Assembly (NCBI GenBank): GCA_963457665.1 | Contig: OY735237.1 | Location: 7,371,797-7,435,796 of the forward strand | From: Thysanoteuthis rhombus | Lineage: Eukaryota; Mollusca; Cephalopoda; Oegopsida; Thysanoteuthidae | Reading direction: 5' to 3' | DNA: 64,000 bases | Shown: positions 21,213 through 32,598 of the stretch, in pieces | Layout: each line of letters starts with the position of its first letter | How positions within the stretch are numbered: the first letter of the stretch is position 1 | Notes under the pieces: generated by a model | The model's database searches: none | Told to the model about the DNA's origin: nothing | What the model saw: the letters and a program-made list of their open reading frames with translations, nothing else | Position numbers and translations under genes: made by a program

Positions 21213-21523
21213 TTACAGAGAGTACTTTGGGGAGCTTCAAGAGTCGTTTTATCCACCAAAATATACGATATATATTTGTACGTGTGTGTACTGTTCAGTT
21301 AGCTACTGTCCTATCTCTCTTGAGCCCTGTTCATACCTACGTGTAAATGCAGAAAGGATCGAGAACGGTAACTTCTGACTGATACAATAAAACCCTGAAA
21401 AATCAATTTGCAGAAATCTAAATATAATCAAAGAGAAAAATTGATGAAAATCGAATCGATAGAGACAGAAAGGTGAGTGAGTTGATGGATCCAAGTATTG
21501 CAAATGTCTGGTCAAACTATAGG
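21213..21523. other. Unassigned sequence
   Basis: Nothing recognised. Confidence 0.4.
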
Positions 21524-21600
21524 TCAGGGGTCAGCAACATTTGTTGCCCCTATGAACCTGATCGCAAATCAATAACTAGACAGTGAGTCAGATAAAAGCT
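21524..21600. mobile_element. hAT Charlie-like terminus
   Basis: CAGGGGTCAGCAACATTTGT then TGCCCC is close to the CAGGGGTCGGCAAAC ends of hAT Charlie/MER5-type elements. No opposite end was found within 2 kb, so this is a scrap or a chance match. Confidence 0.4.
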
Positions 21601-21659
21601 ATAAAAAGCTTAGAATATGAGAATTATCCATTAAATACTGTTATCCCTTGACATTCTAG

Positions 21660-22160
21660 GCTAAAAGGATTTAAATAGAATAAAACAACCTGTTAGCATA
21701 TATATTTTGGCAAGTATCATATTTTTCACTTATCTGGATTTTTCTTGTTTGCTTCAATAAAATTTCCGGTCTTCATTGTTTGCATTGTAGATGTTGAAGA
21801 AAAATTCAATACATTGAAACCACCTTTAGTGGCAAAAATGTATGGCTAAGAAGACAGGAATTCAATCAGAGTTGGGAGGTGTGTATACACTATGTTAAAA
21901 GACTTCAAAGGGACGGTGTTTGTTTTGTTTTTTCATTTTTCTTGGAGTAGATACCTACAAATGATTTGAAATAATTGGACGTACACAAAGTACAGAGCTG
22001 TAAGTAATTCAGAAATGAGTTGACCAAAAGATAGATTTCTACATTAAAAATAAATAAAGCAACCAGTTAGCATACACATTTTAGTATGTATATTTTTTTC
22101 TCTTATCTGTATATTATCTTGTTCAGCTGTAATTGAATTTCTTGTCTTTACTGCCTGGTG
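21660..22160 (+). repeat. Diverged tandem duplication, period about 374 bp
   Basis: The phrase CAACCTGTTAGCATATATAT at 21686 and CAACCAGTTAGCATACACAT at 22060, followed in both by a CTTATCTG phrase, TTTTCTTGTT-like text and a TTTC(C)GGTCTT / TTTCTTGTCTT phrase, shows two copies of one segment. Non-coding. Confidence 0.6.
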
Positions 22161-22740
22161 TAGGGGCGCTGGGTTGACACAAGTGCACTAAAATCCTGTA
22201 TTGATTTTCGATGACCCCCACTTTTTGATAAACAAGTACTTGACCATTCCCGAATTGAAAATGTACGAATAAACATAAGGATACAGTATAGGATACCATA
22301 AAAGGATACACAGTTAATAACGTTGAACAATACATTTAATATGATTACATTACAGTGAATAGGAAAAAAGTTATGTTTCAAATACCGTTCAATTGACCGA
22401 TTTACGAGTGTAACAAAATTTCAAGTATAATTATCTCCAGGTTTCCATTGTCTCCAAAAATAATTTTTAGTTGATAATCTTCAACTATCTCTTTCCTTTT
22501 CAATGATACAAAGATTATTACAATAAAATTAACGGATCACTGGTTTCAGTCAATTTTATCAGCACATGTCACTTTTTGTTAAAAATCCGTGGTAGCTGCT
22601 ATATTCTTAATATATATGCATTTATGATTTCCTAAACTTTTACGCTTTGTTTATACGATGCTGAATATTTTCTATGGTGCACTTTTTAGCATCTAGTTAC
22701 ATTTTGCCATTTTAGGAAGAGAATCTCCCGATACTCCTGA
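22161..22740. other. Unassigned sequence
   Basis: No gene or shared repeat seen. Two overlapping minus frames of 70 and 77 codons have no motif. Confidence 0.4.
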
Positions 22741-23640
22741 CCCCCTCTCTTTTGACCTCAAAGATGGGGAAGGGGTCTCCCTACATTTTTGACCTCTCAA
22801 AGGCCTGGACTTCTAACATCTTCAAGTCGGTAAAAAGGCCCCCTGTTCATTTTTACCCTTTACACAGAGGAAGTATCTCCCTTCACGTTTAATCCTTAAA
22901 GGGGGGGGGAGGGAATTTCCCTTCAATTCAAACCCCTTAAAAATAACATAAAATGTGTATATTAGACCAAAAGTAAGATTTCACTTTAGAACCCCCCCCT
23001 CTAACAGCCTTAGTGAAAGTATTCATCTACACTGGATACCATTTGAAGAGCAAAAAAAAAAAAAAAAAAGGACTGAATCTTTCAGATATTTATAAAGGAA
23101 AACCCTCCACTTCTGACCTCTTAAAGGTGGAAAATGTTTCGCCTCCACTTTTGACCCCTTAAAGAAAAGGAGGAAGTCTCTTTCGCTCTTGATCCTTTTA
23201 TATAAGGGCAAGTCTCTAACTAATATTGAAGCGTTGAGGGGGAGGAAAAATGCTCCCTTCAAATAGAACCCCTTTTTTGACGCCTCGAAGGGGAAAATGT
23301 CTCTTTCCCCCCCTCCTATTAACTAAGGAAAATACTCCTGTTCATCTTCTGATTCCAAGCTGAAAAATGTCTCCCTTCACTTGATCCCTTACAGAAGAAA
23401 AAAAAAACCCTAGTTCAATTTTGAGTTGTTACAAGATGGGGGGGGGGGGCTCTGCTTTTGGTCCCTTGCAAGGATGAAAAGTATCTTTTTGATCCTTTAG
23501 AAGGATGACGCCTAACTCTTTACTAATGACACCCTAAGGCGTAAAAAGTTCCCGTCACTTTTGACCCTTTACAAGGATGAAAAAGTCTCCCCCCACTATT
23601 AACCCCTAGAAGAGGACGTTCTTCTTACTTAAGACCCTTT
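22741..23640. repeat. Degenerate minisatellite, unit about 51 bp (MS51), array 1
   Basis: Repeated phrases of the type CTTTTGACCCCTTAAAG, GGGGAAAA, GTCTCCCTTC recur every 50-60 bp through this 900 bp stretch. On the minus strand the unit is a multiple of three long, so a frame at 23023-23262 shows a repeating protein-like pattern (KGSKVEAKHFPPLRGQKW). The same family forms 51860-52545. Pronounced G/C-run phrases (seven to ten Gs or Cs) are embedded. Coding is doubted because both arrays have breaks in every frame. Confidence 0.7.
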
Positions 23641-23880
23641 GAAAAATTACATGTAAAATTACAGAATAAGATGTGTATATGGACGAAGGTCTCATTTCGG
23701 CATTATTGTTATATTGTAAATAGACACATTTTTAAAAGGCTTACATTTTTCTCAAAATTTAAAATTATATATCGAGGTTGCATGCCAAATTCGGTTGGGT
23801 TGTTGCCATGTTCCGGTTGTTTTTTATAGCGTGACAGACAGACAGACACACGGACAACACTCGCTTATATATAAGAGATA
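23641..23880. repeat. Repeat end with GACAGACAGAC motif
   Basis: CATGCCAAATTCGGTTGGGT and GACAGACAGACACACGGACA, then CTCGCTTATATATAAGAGA. Dispersed repeats in many invertebrates end in a sentence of this shape (a protein-like phrase, a GACAGACAGACA run, then TATATA), so this is probably the end of an unclassified element. Confidence 0.4.
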
Positions 23881-23981
23881 CTAGTAAAAATTGATAAAGA
23901 AAAGAAGCGGTGTTGTCGAGACTTGTTTACTCTATTCCCTATTCTCATTCAGCCAGTTGATTTCTATTCTCTCTCACTCCC

Positions 23982-24012
<31 letters not shown>

Positions 24013-24431
24013 CATATCTAATAGCTGGACGAGAGAGCACAAGGAATTGTTGTTCTTCCAGAGATAACAATGGCTCCTAATGTATTGTATGTAGACACTG
24101 TCCTAGAACACATTAGTTAGACAGATTCTCCCAATTACAAGCCTTTGAAGGCAGAATTTCAAAGGGGATGTATTCTGATTTATATTTAGACCGGTATTTC
24201 TGAAACTGGTGAATGATTCACCAAACGATGAATGAAATTATATTTACATCTCTTTCCTATACTAAAAAAAATAATTTTATATAATACACATACACAAAAA
24301 GGAAATATTATCTCCAAGGGTCTAGTTATAAGACTGGGGTTTACTCGTTGTACCTCATGTAAACTAAAGATATCCGAATAATGTTCAGTTTTTCAGTTGT
24401 GTCTAAACATCTCCATGAGACGCTTTAAGGG
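23881..24431. other. Unassigned, with a (CT)n array at 23966-24013
   Basis: Apart from the CT array, no recognisable feature. Confidence 0.45.
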
Positions 24432-24465
24432 CGGTCGGTCGGTCGGTCGGTCGGTCGGTCGGTCG
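24432..24465. repeat. (CGGT)n microsatellite
   Basis: Eight to nine perfect tetranucleotide units, the only GC-rich microsatellite in the window. Confidence 0.95.
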
Positions 24466-24489
24466 AAGTTATGTTAATCAACGAAAATA

Positions 24490-24800
24490 TGAAGGAAGGA
24501 AGAAGTCTAATGTGATTAAAAGTATGGCATCATTAAAAAACCAACTGTTATGATGCCATGAATATATCAGGTCGGCAATTTTGTCTTAGAAAGGCAAAAA
24601 ATGACCGGAAAAACTTCACCGAGAATGGCCATTTACGATTTTCATTGAAAGTAATACTCTCGGAATACTTCAACATCGCAGTATTTTACAAGTACGAGAA
24701 TCAATTGAGTCAAAGAAGGAATATCTACGCATCTTCCCCCTCTTGCTACTTCTACCACTGATGTTGGGCGCATCGACGAAATTATGATTCTTGTTTCCTG
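24490..24800 (+). repeat. Dispersed repeat B, copy 1 (coding-like)
   Basis: The plus frame includes NGHLRFSLKVILSEYFNIAV then FYKYENQLSQRRN. The copy at 49140-49530 has GHLRLSLKLILLEHFHTER and FYKYENQLSQRQT. Agreement is higher in protein than in the flanks, which suggests a once-coding element. I do not recognise the protein. Copy 1 has a stop soon after and a shift relative to copy 2. Confidence 0.55.
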
Positions 24801-25037
24801 TTAATCTAAACGACCGAGACTTATTTCATATTTTGTTTTTATTCAAGATACGAAAATAAATACTGTATACCACACAAGGAGGAAAAAGACAATAGAAATC
24901 TAAAACAAAAAGATCCCTTTTATGTTACTACACCAATGTGAATTATCAATTAGTTTCTAGTATTTCTCTCGTCTAGATTCCAGTCAAGATACTCCAAAGA
25001 CCTCATTGATCAATTGGCCTAATCTGGTCCTAGTCTC

Positions 25038-25275
<238 letters not shown>

Positions 25276-25605
25276 TCTACGTAAGTAAGCACTGTTTCAA
25301 AAAATAAATGATATGCAGATAAATTAATATACTTCAAGTATGCAAAAAATTATATAATGCAGGGAGGTGGTGTTTGATAAACACTGATGCATTGATAAGT
25401 TGTTATAACGGTTCTGTTTGTAAAATCCCCAAAACAGTTACATCTGTACTATAACAAAGTATAGGGAAACGGGGAAAAACTCGGACGAAAATTTAATAAA
25501 TTGCACTGACAGATATTGGGAAATCAGTAACTGAACTGACACAAACAACGTTTTTGAAAGAGTTTTTTTTTTAATGATTAGTGTTCAAAGTTGTGAAGCT
25601 TTCTA
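25276..25605. other. Unassigned AT-rich sequence
   Basis: No recognisable feature. Confidence 0.4.
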
Positions 25606-25661
<56 letters not shown>

Positions 25662-25823
25662 ATAAAAGTACAAATCAGTAATTCAATAACAGATACGAGG
25701 TGGATTTATTTTATTAAGTGCTCTATACATTCAGTATTAATTCAAGTAAGAGTGGAAGGTTTACCTGAAAAAGCCACAAAATGAAAAACATAAATGTGCT
25801 GGTGTGGTGATTCCATTATTCTA

Positions 25824-25884
<61 letters not shown>
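25606..25884. repeat. Two (TA)n arrays flanking dispersed repeat H, copy 2
   Basis: TA arrays at 25606-25659 and 25825-25884. Between them, ACGAGGTGGATTTATTTTAT and AGTGCTCTATACATTCAGTA match the H repeat at 21040-21120. Confidence 0.8.
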
Positions 25885-25885
<1 letters not shown>

Positions 25886-26209
25886 GTATATTTATCAAGT
25901 CTCGGGTCTTTAAAACCTCTACTTGTTTTTTTTTACTTTAATTTGAGATGTTTCCCTGATATTCGATTCCACTTCAGAATCTCTACCACCCACATCCTCC
26001 TCCCATATACGTTTCCTGCGTCCTTTTTGTCTTCCAATTTACTATTTTTTCGTTGGACGTCCTCCCCTACACCGTCTGACCCACACCACTCAACCTTATT
26101 TCCTGTCTGCTCCTAACGCCTTTCTCTCTCTCTCTTTTTGCATAGCACTTGGCTAGTCTCTCTCACGGCAAGAGCTGCCGGTCGTTGAGCCTCCTAGCTC
26201 GGCCGCTTC
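25885..26209. other. Unassigned, pyrimidine-rich
   Basis: C/T-rich plus strand with some short CT runs. GC content rises toward 26200, where the protein-like minus frame begins. Confidence 0.4.
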
Positions 26210-26212
26210 TCA

Positions 26213-26400
26213 ACTCGACTTGTTGTTCGAAATGTAATCACGTTCTTGGCACGTCGTCAAGTATTGATAAAGCCTCTCGTTGATCACGGCCTTTTTTTTT
26301 TCTTCTTGTAATCCGAGCTCTGTCATTAAGGACACAAAATTGACTTCAGCGCGGCTCTTTTCCCCGTCAAATATCACTTCCGGGTAAAAATGACACCTGT
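26213..26400 (-). pseudogene. Protein-like segment of unknown family
   Basis: The minus frame reads VDRCHFYPEVIFDGEKSRAE, then VNFVSLMTELGLQEEKKKAV, INERLYQYLTTCQERDYISN and NKSS before a stop. Composition is balanced and the last 40 residues look helical and charged; the DNA is clearly more GC-rich than its surroundings. I do not recognise the family. It could be an exon, a processed-gene scrap or part of an element. After the stop the same frame continues with RVEKRPS, also protein-like, so the stop may be a decay mutation. Upstream the frame dissolves into sequence without a clear start or acceptor. Confidence 0.35.
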
Positions 26401-26476
26401 CTACAAGAATGGTTGAGAACAGTGGCAGAAAAATAGACACAATAAGGGGGCAGTGAAACAAACTGCACACAGGATC

Positions 26477-26540
26477 ATGATGATGATGATGATGATGATG
26501 ATCGTCATCGTCTTGATCATGATCATGATCATGATCATCA
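26477..26540. repeat. (ATG)n and (ATGATC)n microsatellite
   Basis: ATG repeats then palindromic GATCAT repeats, forming the 3' tail of the adjacent minus-strand RTE LINE. Confidence 0.9.
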
Positions 26541-26938
26541 TCATCCTTTTAACGTTCGTACTTGGACATAGACCTTCTCCAAAATTCACCAGGTCTCTCT
26601 GATGTGAGCGCCGTGGCACCAATATTTTCTGATCATCTCTAAATCGGTCTGCAATCTTCTTTTTTCTACCAGGCATAATTTCGCCCACGATCTCTTGGGA
26701 TCCAGGTTGTGAGTCGTAACGTCAAGCTGTTGTCTGACATTATTGCCATGTGACCAGCCCATTGCTATCTTAGTTGTCTAATGGATATCATGATATCTCA
26801 GACCCCAGTTTTTCTTTTCAATATAATGTGTTTTCTCGAGATCTCTCTTAAGCATGATCCTTTCTTGGGCACGTTGGATGGTTCTTAGTTTGAGAGCCGA
26901 ACTTTTCGCTAGATTCCAGGTCTCAGCTCCGTCGTGAA
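26540..26938 (-). mobile_element. RTE LINE 3' end, copy 7
   Basis: Minus orientation, from TTTTAACGTTCGTACTTGGACATAGACC near 26548 (the family 3' phrase, broken into shorter parts) to the AETWN-like region near 26930. Includes the DIMTSIRQLRWQWAGHMA-like stretch near 26760. Confidence 0.85.
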
Positions 26939-27081
26939 ATGAAGTTCTGTGATCAATTGGCTTTCTTTTGGAGAATATAACTTACAAATAATTGAGCCTT
27001 AAGCTATCAACGTATCAGATTTTTCTAGACAATTGACGGAATGTACAGTTTATTATGAGATCAAACATAACTTGCCATCAA

Positions 27082-27545
27082 TATTTGAACAACCGTAGCG
27101 TCAAAATTTGAAGTCACGTAGGAAAAGAATCTTTCGAAGAATAAATAATGTCAGAATAATTTTCTATTTATGACATCACGAGCGCTTTCCATTGGAAAAT
27201 TTCTAAAATAGAATATTAAAAAAACATATCTGGAAACTGGATGATCAAGATGTTATTAATAAACCTGTGACAATAAGGCCAAAAAAGTGCAAAAGGGTTT
27301 TTTTTCAAAAATAAAAAATTACAAAAAATCTTTTCTAGAAGGGGATCTAGTGGAAAACTGATGCCAATTTCCAGATCTGTTGATAAAATGGTGTGACCTG
27401 GAGCGCTGGAACAAAAAACCAAAATAACCCAAAAAACAATTCAAAACAGAAAACACATAAGCAAACATATTAATAGAACGCACACACATATATAGAAAAA
27501 AGAAAGAACACTTTGCCATCTTTGATGGCTACGATTGTTCAATCA
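27082..27545. mobile_element. MITE-C, copy 1
   Basis: Left end ATTTGAACAACCGTAGCGTC (27083); right end GATGGCTACGATTGTTCAAT (27524-27543) is its near-perfect inverted complement, so the 464 bp segment is bounded by inverted repeats of about 18 bp. No coding capacity. Matches 47264-47705 throughout and 40287-40597 in part. Named here as a MITE from architecture only; the transposase family is unknown. Confidence 0.75.
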
Positions 27546-28005
27546 AAGTTACAAGCAAGTTTATACTTGTTGCTTTGGAACTAAATCATTGAGGTGATCC
27601 AGTGGTATAGTGCTAAAACAACAAGTGAGGGAACACAGGACTTCCTGTTTTCGGAAGAGGATTGATCATCCCTCTCTGTACCGAGAAAAAACTTTGAAAT
27701 TTCTTTTAGGCCATATGGGATGAGTTCATATAATGATTAATTTTTCTTTTGGGTGGATTGTTTGAATGGATAATTCTAGTAGAACAGAAACAGTGATAGA
27801 AAACCGCCTAAAAAGTAGAGGAAAGCCGTTTTCAAGCCTCCCTATAGCGCACCACCATTATGATTAATAAATTAAAGGCATTTTCTCCGATTCAGTGTAC
27901 GTGAGCTTAGGTTTTCTTCGAACTGGCAAAATATCCCATCTTTGCCAAATGTATACCTAGGGGTTGAAATCTAAAACTCTGTAGTGTATGAAAAATAATA
28001 TCTAT
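27546..28005. other. Unassigned sequence
   Basis: No recognisable feature. Confidence 0.4.
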
Positions 28006-28436
28006 AAAGTTTTAACGCCATTATTACACGATCACTTGACAAAAAGAAGAAAATAATTTCAGGTAAAAAGCATTTCACCAAGGAAAATCTTTCTGTATTA
28101 AGTTTCAAGTAAATCGGACATTAAACAACTGAGAAAAGTGATTTTGGAAATGAAGTTTAAACGCCATTATTGACAGATCAGGAGATCCTGAGTGGAAGAT
28201 ATTTTTAGATGAGAAGTATCCTATCCAGGGATTCTTTCTTTCTGCCAGTTCGAGTAAATCTGACCAGAAACAGCCGAGAAAATCGATTTTAAAACAAAGT
28301 TTACATACCATTTCTATCTGATCACGTGACCCTGAGTGAAATATCTTTCTAGGTAAGAATCATCTTATCACGGGATACCTTTCTACGAAGTTCCAAGTAA
28401 ATATGACTCAAAACAGCTGACAAACAATATGGGGAT
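28006..28436. repeat. Three-unit tandem satellite, unit about 145 bp
   Basis: Units begin near 28006 (AAAGTTTTAACGCCATTATT), 28153 (AAGTTTAAACGCCATTATTG) and 28296 (AAAGTTTACATACCATTTCT). Each contains a GATCA-type phrase, an AAATNTTTCTNGGT phrase and a TTCNAAGTAAAT phrase. Ends at a GGATGGATGGACAGACAG run, which is common at repeat ends in this window. Confidence 0.8.
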
Positions 28437-28791
28437 GACGGATGGATGGACAGACAGAACCTCTTTTTTGGAGGCGATGACACCTCTGAGAATCATTGGA
28501 ACTGTCTAAAGTGACCATCCATAGCACTTGACAGTATATACTGCCCAAATATCATCGAAAACTAGTTCAATTCCTCCTCATTTTGCAATTTCGTCTTTCT
28601 CTTTTTGCTCATGACAGAGTTCAGCCATTCTACTTTACGATTGTCTTCTTGTTCCACGATCGACCTTTTTATGTACCCCGACCCTGCTTCTCTCTTTCCT
28701 TCTTTCCAACCTCATCTCAATTTTGTGCTGTGACTCCATTCTCAGAACCTTTCCTCTACCTCCAACCCTTTCAATGTATTTTTTTATAAGT
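28437..28791. other. Unassigned sequence
   Basis: A 68-codon plus frame at 28583-28789 has no motif. Confidence 0.4.
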
Positions 28792-28845
28792 GTGACGGGC
28801 AGAAGTGTGACGGACGGAAGTGTGACATACGGAAGTGTCCGGACA
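28792..28845. repeat. 15 bp tandem repeat, about 3.5 copies
   Basis: AGTGTGACGGGCAGA, AGTGTGACGGACGGA and AGTGTGACATACGGA in direct succession, then a partial AGTGTCCGGA. Confidence 0.85.
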
Positions 28846-29515
28846 CGTTGCTCATTATGATATTGACTTGTTTATCAGTACCGTCAGAAATGATGTCATA
28901 TATGGAATATGTGGATACACATTGCATTTTACATACAAAGATAATAGAGATTGGCATTGTAGTCAGCTTGGGGAGTAATGTTCTGTCGGCCACAAATGGA
29001 TTTTCATATTTTTTGCTTTTGTTTTCATTATTTAAAATCCTTTTTCCATGCTTCAAATTAAAAATTTTTGTTACGTCATTACAACATGAATGAAATTCTA
29101 TCTTACTACTTCAGTTCTATGAAAGAAATTCTATCAGTAGCGTTCCTTTGTTTGATAGACGACATCTGCATATTGGTAATTCTTATGAGTGAATTATAGT
29201 TTTTCCGTTTAATTGTTGTTTAATTGTATGCGGTTAATTATGTTTTGGAAATCAATTTCAATTCCTCCAATTATAAGTTAGTTATTTACTTAAATAATTC
29301 AATTAGAGACTATCGATAAAAAAATAATCTTAGATATTGTATTTTCTTGTGTTACTTTAGGTTGAAAAATATTGTTAGCAGCGTACTGGTTCGATCTTGA
29401 TGAGTTGTTAAAACTGTTGTTAGTAATCAGTAAAAAGCAAAACAATTTAGAGCTATATGTTTACCTGAAAGATAGATTTAAGTGAGTTATTTGGACTTCT
29501 GTGTTCTGTTGGAGT
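28846..29515. other. Unassigned AT-rich sequence
   Basis: No recognisable feature. Two opposite-strand frames of 81-90 codons overlap each other and show no motif. Confidence 0.4.
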
Positions 29516-29640
29516 CTTGGTGGCTTAATTGGTAAAGAGGGTTGGGCTAAACGGTGTTTCCTCAGGCTAGAGTGATATTGGTTTGAATCCCACCCAAGGC
29601 TCATTCTTCATTTTCTGTGAAATGTTATTTACTCATTGCC
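29516..29640 (+). mobile_element. tRNA-derived SINE (SINE-3), copy 1
   Basis: A-box-like TGGCTTAATTGGTAAAGAGG (29521) and B box GGTTTGAATCCC (29580), about 45 bp apart, followed by a CTCATTCTTCATTTTCTG tail like the CTTATTCTCTATTTTACG tail of the copy at 46988. The stems of a functional tRNA are not maintained. Confidence 0.6.
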
Positions 29641-30600
29641 GGAGTAGAAAAAAAGTTGCGATAAGAAGTGAATGATAAAATAAAGGTGATGGTTGAAAGT
29701 TTAAAAATAATAAGGATTCATTATACTTCATCATATTAAAAAAAGGCGGAAAATGAATTTAAAAATGATATCCAAAGTTAAATCAACGAGCCTGAAGATC
29801 AGACCATAGATGCGCTAGTTCCTTTCTTGTGTGAAGATTTAGCGAGGCTACAAGCACACTCTTGATTTTGAAGTTTACATCTAAAATCGAGTAAAAAAAC
29901 CCTCTTAACCCTCCTGGAAACATCTATACGCTTAAAATCTTGGAAATGTATTACGTATTATAGATAAATTGAATGCTACTCCAACAATTATTCGATTGAA
30001 ATATTGCTTAATGAATTAAAGATGGATAACTTTTTTTTTTACAATAAATTATAAACAAATATTACTTATCTTATAAAAAAAAACCATGTAAATAGCTATT
30101 TCTAACATCTATACACAACCCCAAAAATCTAAGATTAGATAGAAAACATCTTGATTGGCAACAAGTAACGTAACTCGGCAACATCTAAATTGACAACTCA
30201 GAGCGAGGGACATTACTCTGCAAAATCTACTTTGGCTGCATTTTGCTAGGGTCGTAACTGGGCAACATCTAAATTTGCTACACTGGGCAAATTACGTAAT
30301 TAATACTTCAGTATGTCAGTCAATGACGGCAATCGGTGTTAGGGGTGCCGGCACATCTAAAAAGAAAAAGAAATGATGAAGATCTGTGTTTATGTACATT
30401 TTTCATTATATGCATTTCACAGATGAAGATTAATGCAAAAATAATGCAAATTCTGGCAGCCCAATATTAAATTCCCGCCTGTTATCGAATGAAAATTCTA
30501 TTGACTGATGATATGCTTCACGGGATGAGAGCGATGGTACGAAGGGGAGACGTTAACAGCTGAAGAAATCATGCAAAAGAAATAAGAAGAAATAAAAGCA
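29641..30600. other. Unassigned, with a small tandem motif at 30165-30300
   Basis: The phrase GTAACT(C/G)GGCAACATCTAAAT occurs at 30171 and 30254, with a weaker third version between. Otherwise featureless AT-rich DNA. Confidence 0.4.
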
Positions 30601-31088
30601 GGTCTGGTTATTCAATCAATAGAAACCGTCATCTGACCAACATCGATTGGCAGTGTACTGTGTTGGGATGATCGATTAAAATATCTATTGAAAGTGCTGA
30701 TCAATGACTGAATTACTTCTTTTGCCCCATTTTTATTAAAGGGGGGAGTCATTGAAAAGATCTGACTTGAGAAGTACAAAAACCCCAAAAAACAAACGTG
30801 AACGTTATCAGACACAAACTCAGCGACAATTTAGCATACACCTACATTGTAAATTGAATCACCGATTAAAAAACATGTTTAGGGTGGAATTTTCCCGAAA
30901 GACAAAGAAAAAGAATACGTTCTTTTTTGGCATAGGTGTAAAATGTTTATCATTTCAGCCCTCTAGCTCAATTGGTGTGGCCTATGCGCGCAATACATAC
31001 TTACATAAGGCCAGCCAGCCAGACGAACATGACAGAAAGTAACAAAAAAAAAAAAATGAAGTTGACGTTAACAGTTTTTGGTTGACAG
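30601..31088 (+). repeat. Family A interspersed repeat, copy 9
   Basis: Near full length: GGTCTGGTTATTCAATCAAT at 30601 through CCCTCTAGCTCAATTGGTGT (30959), the CCAGCCAGCCAGACGAACAT phrase (31010) and GTTAACAGTTTTTGGTTGAC near 31068. Confidence 0.85.
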
Positions 31089-31494
31089 ATCCTAAGAAAA
31101 TTGATCTCAGATCAATTCAACGTCACTGCTGGCAGCAACGTGAGAGGACAACGAGTTGAGCGCAGTTTGAGTTTTCAATTACCAAATAGAGTGCTCCGTG
31201 TGACTCGGTGTATTGTTTAAATAGAGACGTCGGCTCAGAGAGCAGACAGGAACGGATCAGTTACACCCACCCGCAGCTTATTTTAAATGCTCCAGCTGAT
31301 CTTTTATATTAAGTGCGTGTATTCATTCATTTGTTGCGTAATATCTTTTGTTGATAGCAATATGATGAGATGAGAACAGATTGAACGACCAAGATCGATT
31401 TATCTTCATTGACACACGCATGCGTACAAGTACACACATACATTTTAATTAATTTTTTGTAGATGAGTATCAGTCTAACATCAGCAGAGTGAAC
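31089..31494 (+). promoter_or_regulatory. Promoter-like block of uncertain origin
   Basis: A GC-richer stretch with GTTTAAATAGAGACGTCGGC near 31214 (a TATA-like TTTAAATAG followed after about 25 bp by CAGAGAGCAGACAGG). This shape is common in start regions of genes and in terminal repeats of old LTR-type elements; no partner repeat was found, so neither origin can be chosen. Otherwise unassigned. Confidence 0.2.
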
Positions 31495-31985
31495 ACGTAT
31501 ATATTTATATATATATATATATACAAATCTATACATATACATTCAAATATATTCATATACATATACATTCAAATATATTCATATACACACATATATATAC
31601 ATATATATTCAAATATATTCATATATATACATATATTTTCAAATATATTCATGTACAAATATATTCAAATATATTCAGATATATTCATATACACACACAT
31701 ATATATGTATACATATATATTAAAATATATTCATATACATACACACACACACATATATATATATATATTAAAATATATTCATATACACACATATATATAT
31801 ATACACATATGTATTCAAATATATTCATATACATATATATATATATATACACATATCTATTCAAATATATTCATATACACACACATATATATGTATACAT
31901 ATATATTAAAATATATTCATATATACATATATATATTTGTAAATATATATTCATATATCTATATTCATAATATGTAAATGCTTAT
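31495..31985. repeat. AT-rich minisatellite, unit about 40-80 bp
   Basis: The phrase TATTCAAATATATTCATATA, followed by CACACATATATATACATA or variants, repeats about ten times. The single long plus-strand frame through it encodes only Tyr, Ile, His, Thr and Ser, an artefact of the repeat. Confidence 0.9.
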
Positions 31986-32097
31986 ATATGTATTTTGTAT
32001 TATTAAGAAATGGAGAAATCTATGTATGCATAATGAAGACTAACGGGAGATCATTTCAAATAGAGTTTCGTGATAATATAACGGGTTTATCATTATC

Positions 32098-32150
<53 letters not shown>
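31986..32150. mobile_element. Fold-back element FB relic (internal deletion) and (TA)n
   Basis: The left flank ATTAAGAAATGGAGAAATCT is joined after a few bases to the right arm AACGGGAGATCATTTCAAAT and a GATAATATAACGGGTTTATC end, then TA repeats at 32100-32147. The core and left arm are lost. Confidence 0.65.
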
Positions 32151-32365
32151 TTTACTATTTTTTATCATTCAATATTCAATGACTGAAGAGTACTGCTTAT
32201 CAGGGATAAAGCATATGTAGATAGATATATATTGGCAAATCGGTGCTTCATGATTGATAAGATCACACCTACGTAAAACTCGGAGTCACCACGAAGCACT
32301 GATTCATTTGTCTGCCCGTCTGTGTTTCTCTTTTCATGTCTGCCAGTCAGTCCACCCATCTTTCT

Positions 32366-32598
32366 TTTCTCTCTCTCTCTCTCTCTCTCTTGCGCTCTCT
32401 CTTTCTCTTTATACATATGTATTATCAAAAAATTGATATATGATCCAATGGAATGATATTTAATTAAGAAAGATACGCATATTCAACACTTATCAATGGA
32501 ATGACACACACACATACACACACACATATATATTTATACAGATATGTGTGTGTATGTTTTTGTGAGAAGAGTTTTAACATAATATAACGCAACTTATG

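Noticed and set aside
31089-31494. Old terminal repeat of an LTR-type element
   Set aside because: Only a promoter-like look; no paired repeat, no primer-binding or internal coding remnants were seen, so no such element is claimed.
31489-31977. A 162-codon plus-strand frame of Tyr, Ile, His and Thr
   Set aside because: Artefact of an ATATAC/ATATTC minisatellite; no normal composition and no start context.
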